Source: Primula veris (lineage: Eukaryota; Streptophyta; Magnoliopsida; Ericales; Primulaceae). From it: 64,000 nt of DNA. Made by a program: the position numbers and the translations under genes. This document shows positions 22,961-34,505 of the stretch, one piece after another (the stretch's first letter is position 1; each line of letters begins with the position of its first letter). Below the pieces are notes generated by a model. The model did not search any database. It was not told the origin of the DNA and worked only from the letters and a program-made list of their open reading frames with translations. Location: positions 15,535,566 to 15,599,565 of the forward strand of contig OY821743.1 of the NCBI GenBank assembly GCA_963682055.1. The letters are read 5' to 3'.

Positions 22961-23880
22961 TGGGGGGTTGTTTTTTCTTTATACATGTTACTATTATATC
23001 TGTTAGAAATCTCGTATTGGTAGTCTCGGGTCTATGTTGGCTTCATTTTTTTAATAGTTGTTTACTTAAAACTGATCGCTTGGAAAAAAAAGTATTTTGA
23101 TTAGAATCAATTGTAAATTTGGTGTTTTGGGAAATATTATCCGAAGTAGATAAATCAAGATTTATTCTTCAAATATTATAATTGATATATATACTTGATA
23201 ACATGAATTATAGAATCAGTAGACAGATAGTAATATGATAAAATAAATTCAAGTTTTGCTTTGATGTTTTAAACGAATAACGTTCACGTTTTATAGAGTT
23301 TTTCTCGATGAATCATCAAATCAAATAATAAAAAAATCTTCGTATAGTCAAATCAGATATTTTATTACTGTATAGTTAAATCAAATAATTTTATAAAAAT
23401 ACAATTTTTTTTTTGTATTTTATCGATCATTAAATGAAATTGTCGGAATCGAATATATTCGATAAAACGCAAAATTATGAAAAGTAACAATTTGGTGGGG
23501 TTAATAGCCACGTAAACGTGGGATTGGCAATTCCGGGTCATCGTGGTCATTTCTCGTTCGTGCGTATTTAATCAATATTAAAATGGAATGAAAAAAAATT
23601 CAGGTCCCGGAATTGATAATCTCGGATCTCTAATAAATATTAGTAATATGTGTAATGAAATAACTCGCCGTTACGTATACTAGTACAATAGAGTCATATA
23701 GATATTTGATAACTGATAATCAAACTGAACCGGTCACATTGGTTTAATATAAAAATATATATAATTTAATTGGTTTAGGATATAGTTTTAGTCGTTTGAA
23801 ATTGAAGGAAACAAAAATGATTACCGATATCTATTTTATAAGTAATTTATAGGTATCTTATAGTATAGTTTAAATGGCTA
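22961..23880. other. intergenic region upstream of RDR1
   Basis: AT-rich DNA. The minus-strand ORF at 23365-23550 is unremarkable. A few TTGAC/GTCAA cores (for example 23347) could be W-boxes but are too common to claim. Confidence 0.4.
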
Positions 23881-24420
23881 GGGAATTTTTTAGCATTAAT
23901 ACCTCATAGATATCATTTTTGAACTTTAATTCTCACTAGATATCTATTATAATTTGCATTACTCTTAAATACCACTTTTTCATACTATATAAAATAAAAA
24001 AATCTAATCTCATAAAAAAACAAAAAAAAAATATATCGCCCTCCCTCTCTCATAAATGAAAAAAAATCATAAAAAATTATTAAAAAAAAAAAATCAAAAA
24101 AATCACAAAAAATGACAAAAAATTATAAAAAATGAAAAAAATCATAAAAAATTATAAAAAATCACAAAAAATTATAAAAAATGAAAAAAATCATAAAAAA
24201 TGAAAAAAAAAATCACAATTTTTTTAAAAAATTAGAAAAAATATATATATTTTTTTGTCAATATATTACTTTTTACACCGAAAAAACGTTTTTTCATTAA
24301 AAAAAAACGACTTTTTCATCAAAAAGTGAATTTTATGTATTTAACTCTCATTTGACTCGTTTCAATGCTTGTTAAAGTTTAAATTGCCTTTTTAGAGACT
24401 AATCTTATTAACTAATTTTA

Positions 24421-24500
24421 GATCCGTAAGCTCAAATTGGTAAGAGTGTTTACACTCAACACCAATTTTTAAGAGCTTGGTGGTTCGAATCCATCCAGTT
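24421..24500 (+). repeat. tRNA-like (pol III box A/B) segment
   Basis: TAAGCTCAAATTGGTAAGAG resembles box A and GGTTCGAATCC is a perfect box B about 50 bp later. No intact acceptor stem is evident, so I do not call a tRNA gene. Confidence 0.45.
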
Positions 24501-24539
24501 TTTGTTAACTTTAAAGTAAAATATATGCAATTTTTGTGC

Positions 24540-25145
24540 TGGACTATATGCGCTTTTATTGAATTTTATGCACTTTCGACTGTACTAGATGCACTTTCAG
24601 CTGAATTATATGCACTTTCAGCTGAATCAGACGCACCTTTTACAGAACTACATGTATTTTTATTGAACTAGATGCACTTTTGGCTGAACCATATGCACTT
24701 TCAGCTTAACTAGATATACTTTTAGCTGAACCGGATGCACTTTTAGCTGAATGAGATGCATTTTTGACAGAACTTTGAGCTATATGCACTTTCGACTGGA
24801 GTATATTCATTTTCGACTAGAATATATGCATTTTTGACTTAATTATATGTACTTTCAACTAAATTAGATGCACTTTAAGCTGAAACAGATGTACTTTCAG
24901 CTGAAATAGATGCACTTTTAGCTGAACTATATGCATACTCACTTTTATTGAACTATATTTACTTTTGACTGAATTGTATGCACTTTCAGCTGAATTGAAT
25001 GCAATTTCGACTCAATTTTATGCACTTTTGACTAATTATATGCACTTTTGACTGACTATATGCACTTTTATTGAACTATATACGCATTTGACTGAACTAT
25101 ACGTACTTTCGACTGAACTAGATGCACTTTCAGCCCATTTAGATT
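24540..25145. repeat. minisatellite, about 24-bp unit (TATATGCACTTTTGACTGAA)
   Basis: About 25 degenerate copies of a unit with TGCACTTT(C/T) and (C/T)GACTGAACTA or CAGCTGAA are arranged head to tail. The plus-strand ORF at 24477-24671 is an artefact of this repeat. Confidence 0.85.
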
Positions 25146-25719
25146 AAAAAAAGGCACATTTTCATGGAAAAATCACTTTTTGTATAAAAAATCCACTTTT
25201 TGTTGGAAAAAGTGTTTTTTGGATGCAAAAACAACATTTTCGGTATAAAAAGTGTTATTTTGACAAAAAAAATTATATATTTTTTTATAATTTTTTAAAA
25301 AGTTTTTTCATTTTTTTCATTTTTTATGATTTCGTTTTTTATAATTCTTTTTATTTTTTGTGATTTTTTTAATTTTTTATAATTTTATATAATTGTTTTG
25401 TGATTTTTGTGATTTTTATGATTTTTTTTTAATCATTTTTGGTGATTTTTTATAAAATTTATGATTTTTTGTGATTTTTATAATTTTTTGTGATTTTTAT
25501 AATTTTTTATCATTTTTTTGTGTTTTTTTTTATTTTGTTGTAATTTAAAACTATTTTGTTGGGTTTGTAAAGAGATAAAATATGTATATTATATTTTGGT
25601 TTGTATGATATTTTAATAAATAAACTAATTAATTAAAAAATGATACCTATGAGAAATATGAACTTATCAAGATATTTAGAAGAAATATAAGTTGGTATGA
25701 GTTACTTATAGGGAATTCC

Positions 25720-26654
25720 TCCAATTTTTTATAATTTTTTTTTGTCTTTATGCATGTATATCTAATTTATACAAAACATTTGGTTATGCTAATTTATACC
25801 TTTTTTTTGTCTTTATACATGTTTATGGTCTGGGAAAGTTTATAAACCATCGATGCGACGACACTCCACATAATTATAAAAATTACGAATTGCATATATT
25901 AAAAACGATGATTTTGCATATTTCAATTTTATTTTTTTCGTTTTATGTAAATTTTGAAACCTTCCAACCAAACGACTCATGGCTTCGTCTATGGCTATAA
26001 TTTTTCAATAAAATTTCTTCTTTAAAATTAATTTTAGTTGCGGAGCAAATCGACTGCACCAAATTAATTAATTTTAGCTATAGTTTTACATCCGAAAATG
26101 AATTGAACAAAAATTTTAGCTATAGTTTTTACATACGAAAATTAATTGATGAACAAAACAAAAATTTAAACAGTAGTCGACTATGATAGATCTAGAAGTG
26201 AATCAATAATTGAGACTTAAGAGTTAAGAGTGAGAGTGTTGACTAAAAATCAAACGATCAAAGTCTCTTCTAACTTTCTCGTTGTCCTTTCATCTTTATG
26301 TCTCATCATTTACCCCACTAACCCACTTTCCTACAATTTACAAACAGAACACTTTAATTTACAACTTGCAACTTTATTTATTTTTAAATTTTATAAGACA
26401 TTTTATAATTTGTCGTGCCCCACCATTTTCATATGGTGCATGATTATAAATTATTCGTGTCTGTCGTGACGTATACGAGTATACACGGATATGACGTTTT
26501 TTTTTTAAATGTTGGGCTCGTTTGTTTGGGGTATTATTGTGTTCGGATTGGACTACATGTACATATGTACCATAAATAACATGTTTATTTGTAACATGAG
26601 ACATCAGACATGTACTACAAATAAATTTGGGACTAGAATTGAACTTAAAGATGG
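25720..26654. other. AT-rich intergenic DNA
   Basis: No gene or repeat boundary is recognised. ORFs at 26230-26469 and 26374-26604 overlap on opposite strands and carry no domain. Confidence 0.4.
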
Positions 26655-27550
26655 GTATTTTTAGGGCCCGGAAAAAATCTCGACCCGTATCCGATCCGAA
26701 ATTTTTCGATCGAGAATAGTTCCGACCCGAAAATGTCGGGTTTTGTCATGACCCGAAAAACTTCAGGATCGGGTGACAATTTTGATTTCGTCGGGTGTCC
26801 CGACCCGACCCACGATTTTTTAATTAATTTATATTTTATATAAAAATATAAATTAATTTATATCAAATGTAATGATGAGAATCGAACCGTATACCTCTAG
26901 CATGGAATGTAATCACTCTACCCTATGAGTTACAATACTTTATGTTTTACATATCCGTTATAATTATATAAGTATAATATACATTTGTAGTTTTTAATAT
27001 ATGAAACTATTAAAATAAAAAATATACTTAAATTAAAAAATTATATTGTTATTTTTAAGAAAGATAAATGATTATTATTTTCCGATTATAAAAATTATAA
27101 TGATAATGTATCTCATTTAGTAGGATAATTGTTGCTCGTGTGAATAAAACTAAATATTAAAAGAATCTGATAAAAAACGTATCAATTTTTTTATCTATCC
27201 CATTATTTGTATTTTCACACTATTTTTTCTATTACATGTTAATTTCTTTTTTCATTTATTATGAATGTTATTTTTAAACTAGAATTATGTTTCGTGTTAA
27301 TAACATGTTTACACTTATCAAATAAAAATTATTAATAAAAAATGATATTGTCATAAAAAAAAAATATGTCGGGAGATTCGGGATAAACTTATCCCGACCC
27401 TACGAGATCCCGAAAATTCGGGTTCTGAAAAAGTCGGGTCCCGACTTTGGTCGGGTCAGGATCGGTATTTTTTTTCACTTTCAAAAGTAATCGGATCGGG
27501 ACACGGATTGAACGTTTACGGGTCGGGTCCCGACCCTAACTCATCCATAT
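26655..27550. mobile_element. MITE-like element with GGGTCGGG-rich termini
   Basis: Both ends are GC-rich and packed with CCCGACCC/GGGTCGGG words in opposite orientations (TTAGGGCCCGG at the left; GTTAGGGTCGGG read from the right), while the 500-bp core is AT-rich and non-coding. This is the composition of hAT-type MITEs common in plants. A clean 8-bp target duplication was not found. Confidence 0.45.
26873..26945 (-). repeat. tRNA-like segment inside the MITE
   Basis: On the minus strand TAACTCATAGGGTAGAGTG (box-A-like) is followed about 35 bp later by GGTTCGATTCTC (box B). It is degenerate and not a functional tRNA by eye. Confidence 0.4.
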
Positions 27551-29125
27551 GTATTTCTAATAATAAGGGAGGCTGAGTATTTAGTATAACAACTAGTACA
27601 ACACATTTATTAAAAATGACCAAATTATGCTTGAATTAATCCATGAAGCACTATTTATATCAATAAAAAGCAACCAAATATATTACATCTTAAAAATATA
27701 TACATTTATAACAAAATAATATTTAAAAAAACCCAAATTTGGTGCACATTTTACTAAAAAATAAGATTGCATTCTTAAATTTAAAACAAAAATCTTAATT
27801 ATAATGGAACATACTATCGAAATAATTTGTCCGATTGATTGTATTTTGCTACTTTACTAGGTAAATTTGTAAAATAGTACAACGTCAATGAAAATCAAAT
27901 AAACACTTTATTGGTATTTTATCTATCTATTATTAATATCATATTCATTTGTTATCCTATTATAGTCCCGAGTATTAATAGTTCTAGTATTACTAATACT
28001 GCAATCAAACGAGACTATAAGGTACAGTATGTAGGAATTAAGATATAAATGAGGTATGTCAATTACTTTTACGTAATTTTGTATACATGTTAAGATTTAC
28101 AAAATACATAAGAACAATTGTAAATTGAGAAGAAAAAATCGGGTATATTTATGCTAACATGATTGATTATTTTGCTTTAAAATGTATGGTCTTATGGGTG
28201 AAATATCACACGAATAGGTCTAGTATGTAGGCTTTTTTAATGAAAAATAAAAAAACTAGTATCCAACTTAGTATATTTGAATGAAAGATCAAAACCCTCA
28301 CAACTGGATTAGATCATTGTCTTTTAGTATCTCGTTTTAGGATATTCAATTTTTTTTTTATCATATTTGTTTTCATTTACCAAAAATCTGACACGTAACT
28401 TTTAAAATCCTATCAAATTATCAAGTGACATCCACCACCATCACGACTCTCTCCCACCACCGTCATGTTTGCGTAGTTAGAATATTAAAAGTTTTAATTG
28501 CTGAGAGATTGTCAATATTAAACTTTATCGAGTAGAGCTATTGAATCTGACCAGACTAATTTAATTTCAATTAGTCCATACCAACACAAACCACTTATGT
28601 GTTAATGTGCTCAGAGACGGCCTTTGTAACAGCCAAATCAGCCAACAACCTTAGATGCCGATCAACAAAATAGGCATAACACGCAATTTACGACTTTGGA
28701 TAGGCTCAATTTTTTTTATTTGAATGCATATTTGATTATAAATATGCCCAAATAGAATGATTATATAAGTAAATGATTGTAAAATAAGTGAAATAAAAAC
28801 CGATATTTTTTTTCAAATCCTTAAAAAAATGGAGTTTTTACAGTAGGGTGAGAAAAGAGCTTTGAAAGATGAGTTAATGTCTGATGTACCACGCACGTGA
28901 GCATAGATTTTAAATGTTGACAAGTGACCGTTGCATTTAATTTTACACTTGCTATTTACAATATACGACGTGGCATGCTTTTATTGGTTTGTAAATGCTT
29001 ATTTATGCAATTGATTAAAAAGTATGGGGAATATCATATAGCCCACTATTTACTAACTTTAAACATTCCCAACAGTCTTGACTAGAGCCGTTCATATACA
29101 ATTGTAGATAGAAAAAAGAAAAAAA
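27551..29125. other. AT-rich intergenic DNA
   Basis: No ORF of note, RNA gene or element boundary is recognised. Confidence 0.45.
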
Positions 29126-29750
29126 CTTCTCCAACAGTCGATATAGCAACATGTCCTACTTAGTATATGTACGCTTGATTGTCTTATGTCAATATTAGTC
29201 AAGTATTTGTGTCAATTTTCTAAAATATTTTAATATATTTTCAGAATCATAAAACTAAAAAAAAAAAAAAAAAAAAACTTTTGCTCTCAGAAAATCAAAT
29301 ATTTTTTTTCTCACACTAAACTTGAAGACCACACTCATAGAGAAGAGCTTCATCTAACTCCGACGACGGTCGCCACATCACCATCCACGCCCAATTGATT
29401 CACCTTGTCTCTAGTTCTTTTAATACCAATTTCCCGTTGAGATATAGTCTTACACTCCTACATCTTTGAAGCTCCCAAATTCTCCTAACCACAGATCTGC
29501 AAAATAATTCCACGATTGATATCGTTGTTGGGCTTACCTTCTCATATCGTTGTCGATCTCCTCTTTTTTCCCACCTCTCTGTCGTTCTCCGCCGTCCACC
29601 GGCCAATAATGCATAATGGGAGGTGTGGGTGAAAATGTTGGGATAGGAGAGAAGAAAATATGATATGTCCACATCTCCACCCGTTAGCTTAAATTGTTAA
29701 TATTGACATGTGCAATATATTAAGTTTGCTATGTCCAACGCTTGTGTATA
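29126..29750. mobile_element. possible MITE with imperfect TIRs
   Basis: The left text ATATAGCAACATGT..TTATGTCAATATTAG and the right text read in reverse (ACATAGCAAACTTAATATA, then CATGTCAATATTAAC) are similar, suggesting about 65-bp degenerate TIRs. The core contains a 20-bp A run and a GC-richer block (29340-29640). The minus-strand ORF at 29400-29672 is not recognisable. Confidence 0.3.
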
Positions 29751-30119
29751 TGTTAGTACAGAAGAATATGACAGAATTTTAACACAGACACTTGAGAGTG
29801 CTCTTCTCGTCCACAATGACACTTTTTATATATTAAGTTTTTCATAAGGTCACTTGTTATTAATGTTCACTCTATTTACAGAAACGCCCTTATTAAACAT
29901 AAAACACTCGTTTTCTCTCTCTAGAAATCAAAAATCATAGAAAAGTTAAAATAATTAACAAAAAAATCGAAAAAAAAATAATAATAAACAAAAAAATTCT
30001 AAAAATATAAATACAATCTATACAAATATGAAGAAATTCAACCAAAATTGAAAAAATATAAATAAAAAAAATTGAAAAAAATAAATTCAGAAAAATTTAA
30101 AAAATGTAATAAAACCTCA

Positions 30120-31210
30120 AAAAAATTTAAGAATTCAAAAGTGCATACGAGTTGAAAAAATGGAATAAAAAGTACATATACAGCATAAAAAATGTATAAA
30201 AAATGCATACAATTGCATAAAAAGTGCATATGTATCAATAAAAAATGTATAAAAATTACAAACGGGTCTATAAAACGTGCATAAAAAGTGCATTGAGTGT
30301 ATAAAAATTGCATATGAGTGCATAAAATATGCACACATGTCAATAAAAAGTGAATAAAAAGTGTATACGAGTGTATAAAATGTGCATACGATTGCATAAA
30401 AAAATGCATACGTATCAATAAAAAGTTTATAAAAAGTGCATATTTATCAATAAAAAAATGCATAGAATGTGCATTAAAAGTGCATACGTGTTAATAAGAA
30501 GGTGTATAAAATGTACATACGAGTACATAAAAAGTGCATTGGGGTTAATAAAAAATGCATAAAAGGTGCATAGAAGTACATAAAAAGTGTATACGAGTGC
30601 AAAAAAGTGCATAAAAAAGTGGATACGTGTCAATAAAAAATGCATAAAAAATGCATAAAATGTGCGTTCAAAGTGTATACTTGTCAATAAAAAGTGCATA
30701 CGGGTCTATAAAATGCATAAAAAGTGCATACGGGTGCATAAAATGTGTATAAATAGTGCATACGAGTGCATAAAATATGCATAAAAAGTGAATGTGTCAA
30801 TAAAAATGAATACGTGTCAATAAAAATGAATACGTGTCAATAAAAAGTGCATATAAGTGCATAAAAGGTGCATATAAGTGCATAAAAAGTGAATACGAGT
30901 GCATAAAATTGTATAAAAAGTGACGGGTCAATAAAAAGTGCATAAACGTGTATAAAAAGTGTATACGTGTCAATAAAAAATACTTACGTGTCAATAAAAT
31001 GTGCATAAAAAATGTATACATGTCAATAACATGTGCATTGAAAGTGCGTACGTGTCAATAAAAAGTGTATAAAATGTGCATACGAGTCTATTAAAGTGGA
31101 TAAAATGTGTATAAAAAAGTACATACGAGTGTATAAAAGGGGTATAACAAATGGATATGAATGCATAAAAATGGATACGTGTTAATAACTCTTACTAAAA
31201 ATGCATACGG
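30120..31210. repeat. minisatellite, about 24-bp unit (AAAAGTGCATACGTGTCAAT)
   Basis: About 45 degenerate copies of a unit built from CATAAAAAGTGCATACG(A/T)GTCAATA. Several long minus-strand ORFs of the MHFLLTRIHFF type are by-products. An A-rich tract (29930-30110) lies on its left, as with the other minisatellites of this window. No enclosing TIR pair was identified here. Confidence 0.85.
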
Positions 31211-31797
31211 TTCACTAAAAATGTATAAAATTTAGTTAAAATTGCATAATGTTTATTTTAGTGAATTAAATTCACTAGAGTCAGTATTTTTTTATTAAAA
31301 TACATATAATTCGTTTTACAGCTACAGCCATTTCATTGAACGGTTGGCGTGTGCCGTTAAAGTCCATAGTAAAATTGCCCAACATAAGTACTTAACCATT
31401 TCATCACTTGTACACGAAAAGATTGGTCTGGTGATACAAACTTGGCTTTGTTACAAACTTAAAATTGCCCAAAAACATAACATTGCAATGTTCCAGAGTA
31501 TGGGTTTCTTCGCAACTAGAATTTACAAATTGGTACACCAGAAAACAACAAAGACGTTATAAATGTATATATTAAAATTGAGATAATAATCAATCAATCA
31601 AAACCCAGCATCCTATATGACAATATATCCAGTAGTTCAATCAAAACTCAGCGTCCCCTCTCCGTCGTATGCAGCCGGCAAAGGACGTCTCCTCCACCAT
31701 GGCCGTCATCGGAGACTCTTCCGCCGCCTCTGCACGACCTATGTCTGCCGTCTCCACCACGTTCTATGGCTAATATATATATATATATATATATATA
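31211..31797. other. intergenic DNA with a short GC-rich patch
   Basis: At 31650-31770 the sequence is unusually GC-rich (TCTCCTCCACCATGGCCGTC) and could be a stranded exon; a 24-codon frame from 31699 is too short to identify. A TA microsatellite (31772-31796) follows. Confidence 0.3.
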
Positions 31798-32004
31798 GGG
31801 AATGATCCATATACACATAAAAAAAACATATTATTTTACATATCAATCACAACTCTCCATTTACTAACTTTTAATAGTCAAGATTATGTGTTTATTCTTG
31901 TTATTAGATGAACTAATCTTGACCATTAAAAGTTAGTAAATGAACGATTGTGATTGATGTGTAAATATAATGTGTTTTTTTTTATGTGTGTATAGATAAT
32001 TCCC
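31798..32004. mobile_element. foldback MITE
   Basis: The 207-bp segment is almost entirely two inverted arms: GGGAATGATCCATATACACA, CATATCAATCACAA and TTTACTAACTTTTAATAGTC on the left mirror GGGAATTATCTATACACACA, CACATCAATCACAA and TTTACTAACTTTTAATGGTC read from the right, with a small loop. An RNA copy would fold into a long hairpin. Confidence 0.7.
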
Positions 32005-34240
32005 ATTCGGTAGGTGGCTAATGTAAAATTTATTCTTCATTTGTTATGGACGGCAAATGAGAAATTTAAATTGCAAGTGCAAATAATCACGACTCTTTTA
32101 TTTTATTACACAAGAGCACTTGTATTTTAAATTATCATAAGAGTGTCCATTAGTTTCTAAATTGTTACATAAAAGTTAAAATTTTCTTATAAAATACACT
32201 TGAAAATCTAATAAAGTGGCATGGTTGGTCCAAACAATTAATCAATACTCATTATTAAACATTGATTCATCCAAAAATCATTGTGAAAGCCTCAATTAGG
32301 GAAACAAGTAATGTACTTATCATTACAACAAAAAGATAGCTTCCAAATTAACTTAAATACAACAAAATAATTATATAGTTAGCTTCAAATAATGTAAGAG
32401 GAACCCAACTTCTTTAGTGGTTTTGCTGTGTAATAGATAGAAAAATAAATATTTTGTTTTAATACGATATTCTTCTAGATTTGTATAATTTTGTATGAAA
32501 TCTCCTATTTTGTGAATGATATGTAAAAAAACGATAAAGTGGAAAAGACGTCTAAAATATGGTTCGATTTAGGTGTAAAAAGTCGTCGGGCCGACCCCGC
32601 ATGTATTCTGTCTATGCTTTATCAATCTATCCATTTTACAATCTATTTATCCCCCCTCTATATATCAATCTATCCATTTACTCTCTATATCTCAGCATAA
32701 CTTAATATTTTTTTTATCTATTTTTTTACATTAAGTTGTTCCACTCTAATTAATGTTAGATTGGAATGTATCGGTACGTATTTATGTATGTGTATATGTT
32801 TTGTTTCGAATTTTAAGTTCAACAAATAACAGTTAATTAACGTTCGCGAAAGAGATTAAAATGTAAAGATCCGTTTGATATGGGTTTGTGTTATGTTTTT
32901 TCGATCGTGTGTTTACGTATATATCTAAGTATATCACTGGTCATGCTAAACTGCTATTTGGTTGAATTATTTAAGTTCTAGAAAAGGCAAAAAAAATCTC
33001 GTTTTTTTCAGTATAAAGTTTGATAGCGTGGACATTGGCGTAATAAAAGTTTAAAAAGGCGATCGATCGGAAATTAATCGATAAAAACAATTACTAATTA
33101 TCTTTACTTAACTTTTATAAGAAAATCTGTTCGTGCAATAATAACTTTAGAATTCAGCCTTCCGTTTGTTTCATATTAAAGGTTTTATATGGAAAAAATA
33201 TATTCATGAGAAAGTTTTGGACTGAAAACTTTTGTTTGTCTTTCATTTACGGGCGGTTGGTGCATAAAAGTTTTCCACCTAAAATTTTATAAAAAAATCA
33301 AGTTTTTTTTACAAATTATTTTTTAAACAAATAATTGATAAAAATCGCAACATGTATAGGAAAATTTAGCTAAATGCATATTTTCTTTCGTATACGTCAC
33401 TTGTAATAATTTCTAATTAGAAGTATAGAAGATAATTATTAACTTTTTTTAGTTTTTTCAAATTTTCTCGGGTTTTTTATATTTTCCATTTTTTATTAAT
33501 TTTTTTTAGATTTTTTCCTATTTTTTATTTTTACTGGTTAATTAGATTTTAGCTTTTTAAAATTTTCTAGGAATTTTTAGAAATTTCAGTTTTTTTTTTT
33601 CCATTTTTTGTTATTTTTTAAAAATTTTCATATTTTTTATTTTTTTTATTGGTTAATCAGATGAAATTAGACTAAATATTAAATAATTTCAAAAGAGTAA
33701 CATATAATTAATAATATTTACAATACTAGTATTAGAAAGAATATTGAGATACTTCGTAAACCGTTTCCGACTTTATTTGCGGGGTAACCGTTTCTCCCAA
33801 TTTTATTGGATATGTGGGAAAAGTTTTTCGAAAAAAAATATTTTACGTTAAACCAATCAACCAAAATTTTTATTTTACTCGTAAATATTTGTTTACACCC
33901 ATTTTACAACAAAACAAATATAGACTTAAGTTGAAATAAGTACTATGATTGTTTTATAACTAAAATAAATTACAAGTTACTTATAAATAGTAATGAAAAA
34001 AAGTTAAGTTGATGGCAAACACAATACTATCAAATAAGGAGTACATTATATTCCGTTTTACTAATTTTGTTACGAGGATGGATTTTTAGATGGTCAAATC
34101 GTAAGTCAGTTGACTTTTTGTTATTTTTAAAAAAAAATTTAAAAAAGAAAAAGCAAGAAAAAATCATAAATATATAAAATTTAGTTATAGAATTTGGAAA
34201 AAAGAAATGTTGTCATCAACTAGCTAGGGTGCTCACTGAT
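32005..34240. other. AT-rich intergenic region upstream of ASADH
   Basis: No coding sequence. T-rich stretches (33420-33650) resemble the degenerate tracts beside the minisatellites. A possible TATA (TTTATATCTC, about 34239) lies 40 bp before the ASADH start. Confidence 0.4.
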
Positions 34241-34271
34241 TTATATCTCTAAAAAACACAAGCAAATAAAA

Positions 34272-34280
34272 AAACCCTAA
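34272..34280 (+). promoter_or_regulatory. telo-box (AAACCCTAA) in the ASADH leader
   Basis: The 9-bp telo-box sits two bases before the ASADH start codon. In plants this motif is frequent near starts of housekeeping genes active in dividing tissue; a role here is inference. Confidence 0.45.
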
Positions 34281-34282
34281 CA

Positions 34283-34505
34283 ATGGCGGCGACGACGACG
34301 ACCGGAACCACCCTCTATCCTCCTTCCCTCTGCCGCCCCACACAACGGCGTTCATCTCAGGTCAGAATGGCGCTTCGTGCTGACGGACCCTCCGTCGCCA
34401 TCGTCGGAGCTACCGGAGCAGTCGGTCAGGAGTTCCTATCCGTTTTATCTGATCGTAACTTCCCTTATCGGTCCCTCTCTCTCCTCGCTTCTCCCCGCTC
34501 CGCAG
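34283..34505 (+). CDS. ASD: ASADH exon 1: transit peptide and NADP-binding loop
   Basis: Encodes residues 1-74 and one base of Gly75; donor CGCAG|GTACAT. The Thr-rich start ([15 protein letters not shown]) leads into [17 protein letters not shown], the Rossmann dinucleotide-binding strand. Confidence 0.93.

Larger units (their letters stand above)
23881..25719. mobile_element. TIR element with tRNA-like cassette and minisatellite
   Basis: The outer 120 bp at each end are imperfect inverted repeats: CTCATAGATATCATTTTTGAA on the left matches CTCATAGGTATCATTTTTTAA read from the right at 18 of 21 positions, and GGGAATT lies near both ends. Within the arms a shorter repeat (TAGATATCT..TTTGCATTACTC) is duplicated. 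Inside lie AAAAATCATAAAAAAT tracts on the left, T-rich mirror tracts on the right, a tRNA-like segment and a minisatellite. No transposase was found. Confidence 0.45.

Noticed and set aside
24421..24500. Functional tRNA gene
   Set aside because: Boxes A and B are present but no acceptor stem or anticodon arm pairs by eye.
26655..27550. Exact 8-bp target duplication for the GC-terminal MITE
   Set aside because: No identical flanking octamer found at any reasonable boundary; the element call rests on inverted GC-rich termini only.
30038..31021. A series of minus-strand ORFs with MHFLLTRIHFF-type peptides
   Set aside because: Direct by-product of the 24-bp minisatellite; periodic hydrophobic peptide, not a membrane protein gene.
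24540..31210. CRISPR-like arrays (regular repeats of 24-31 bp)
   Set aside because: Repeats are contiguous and degenerate with no unique spacers; the window is a plant nuclear genome.
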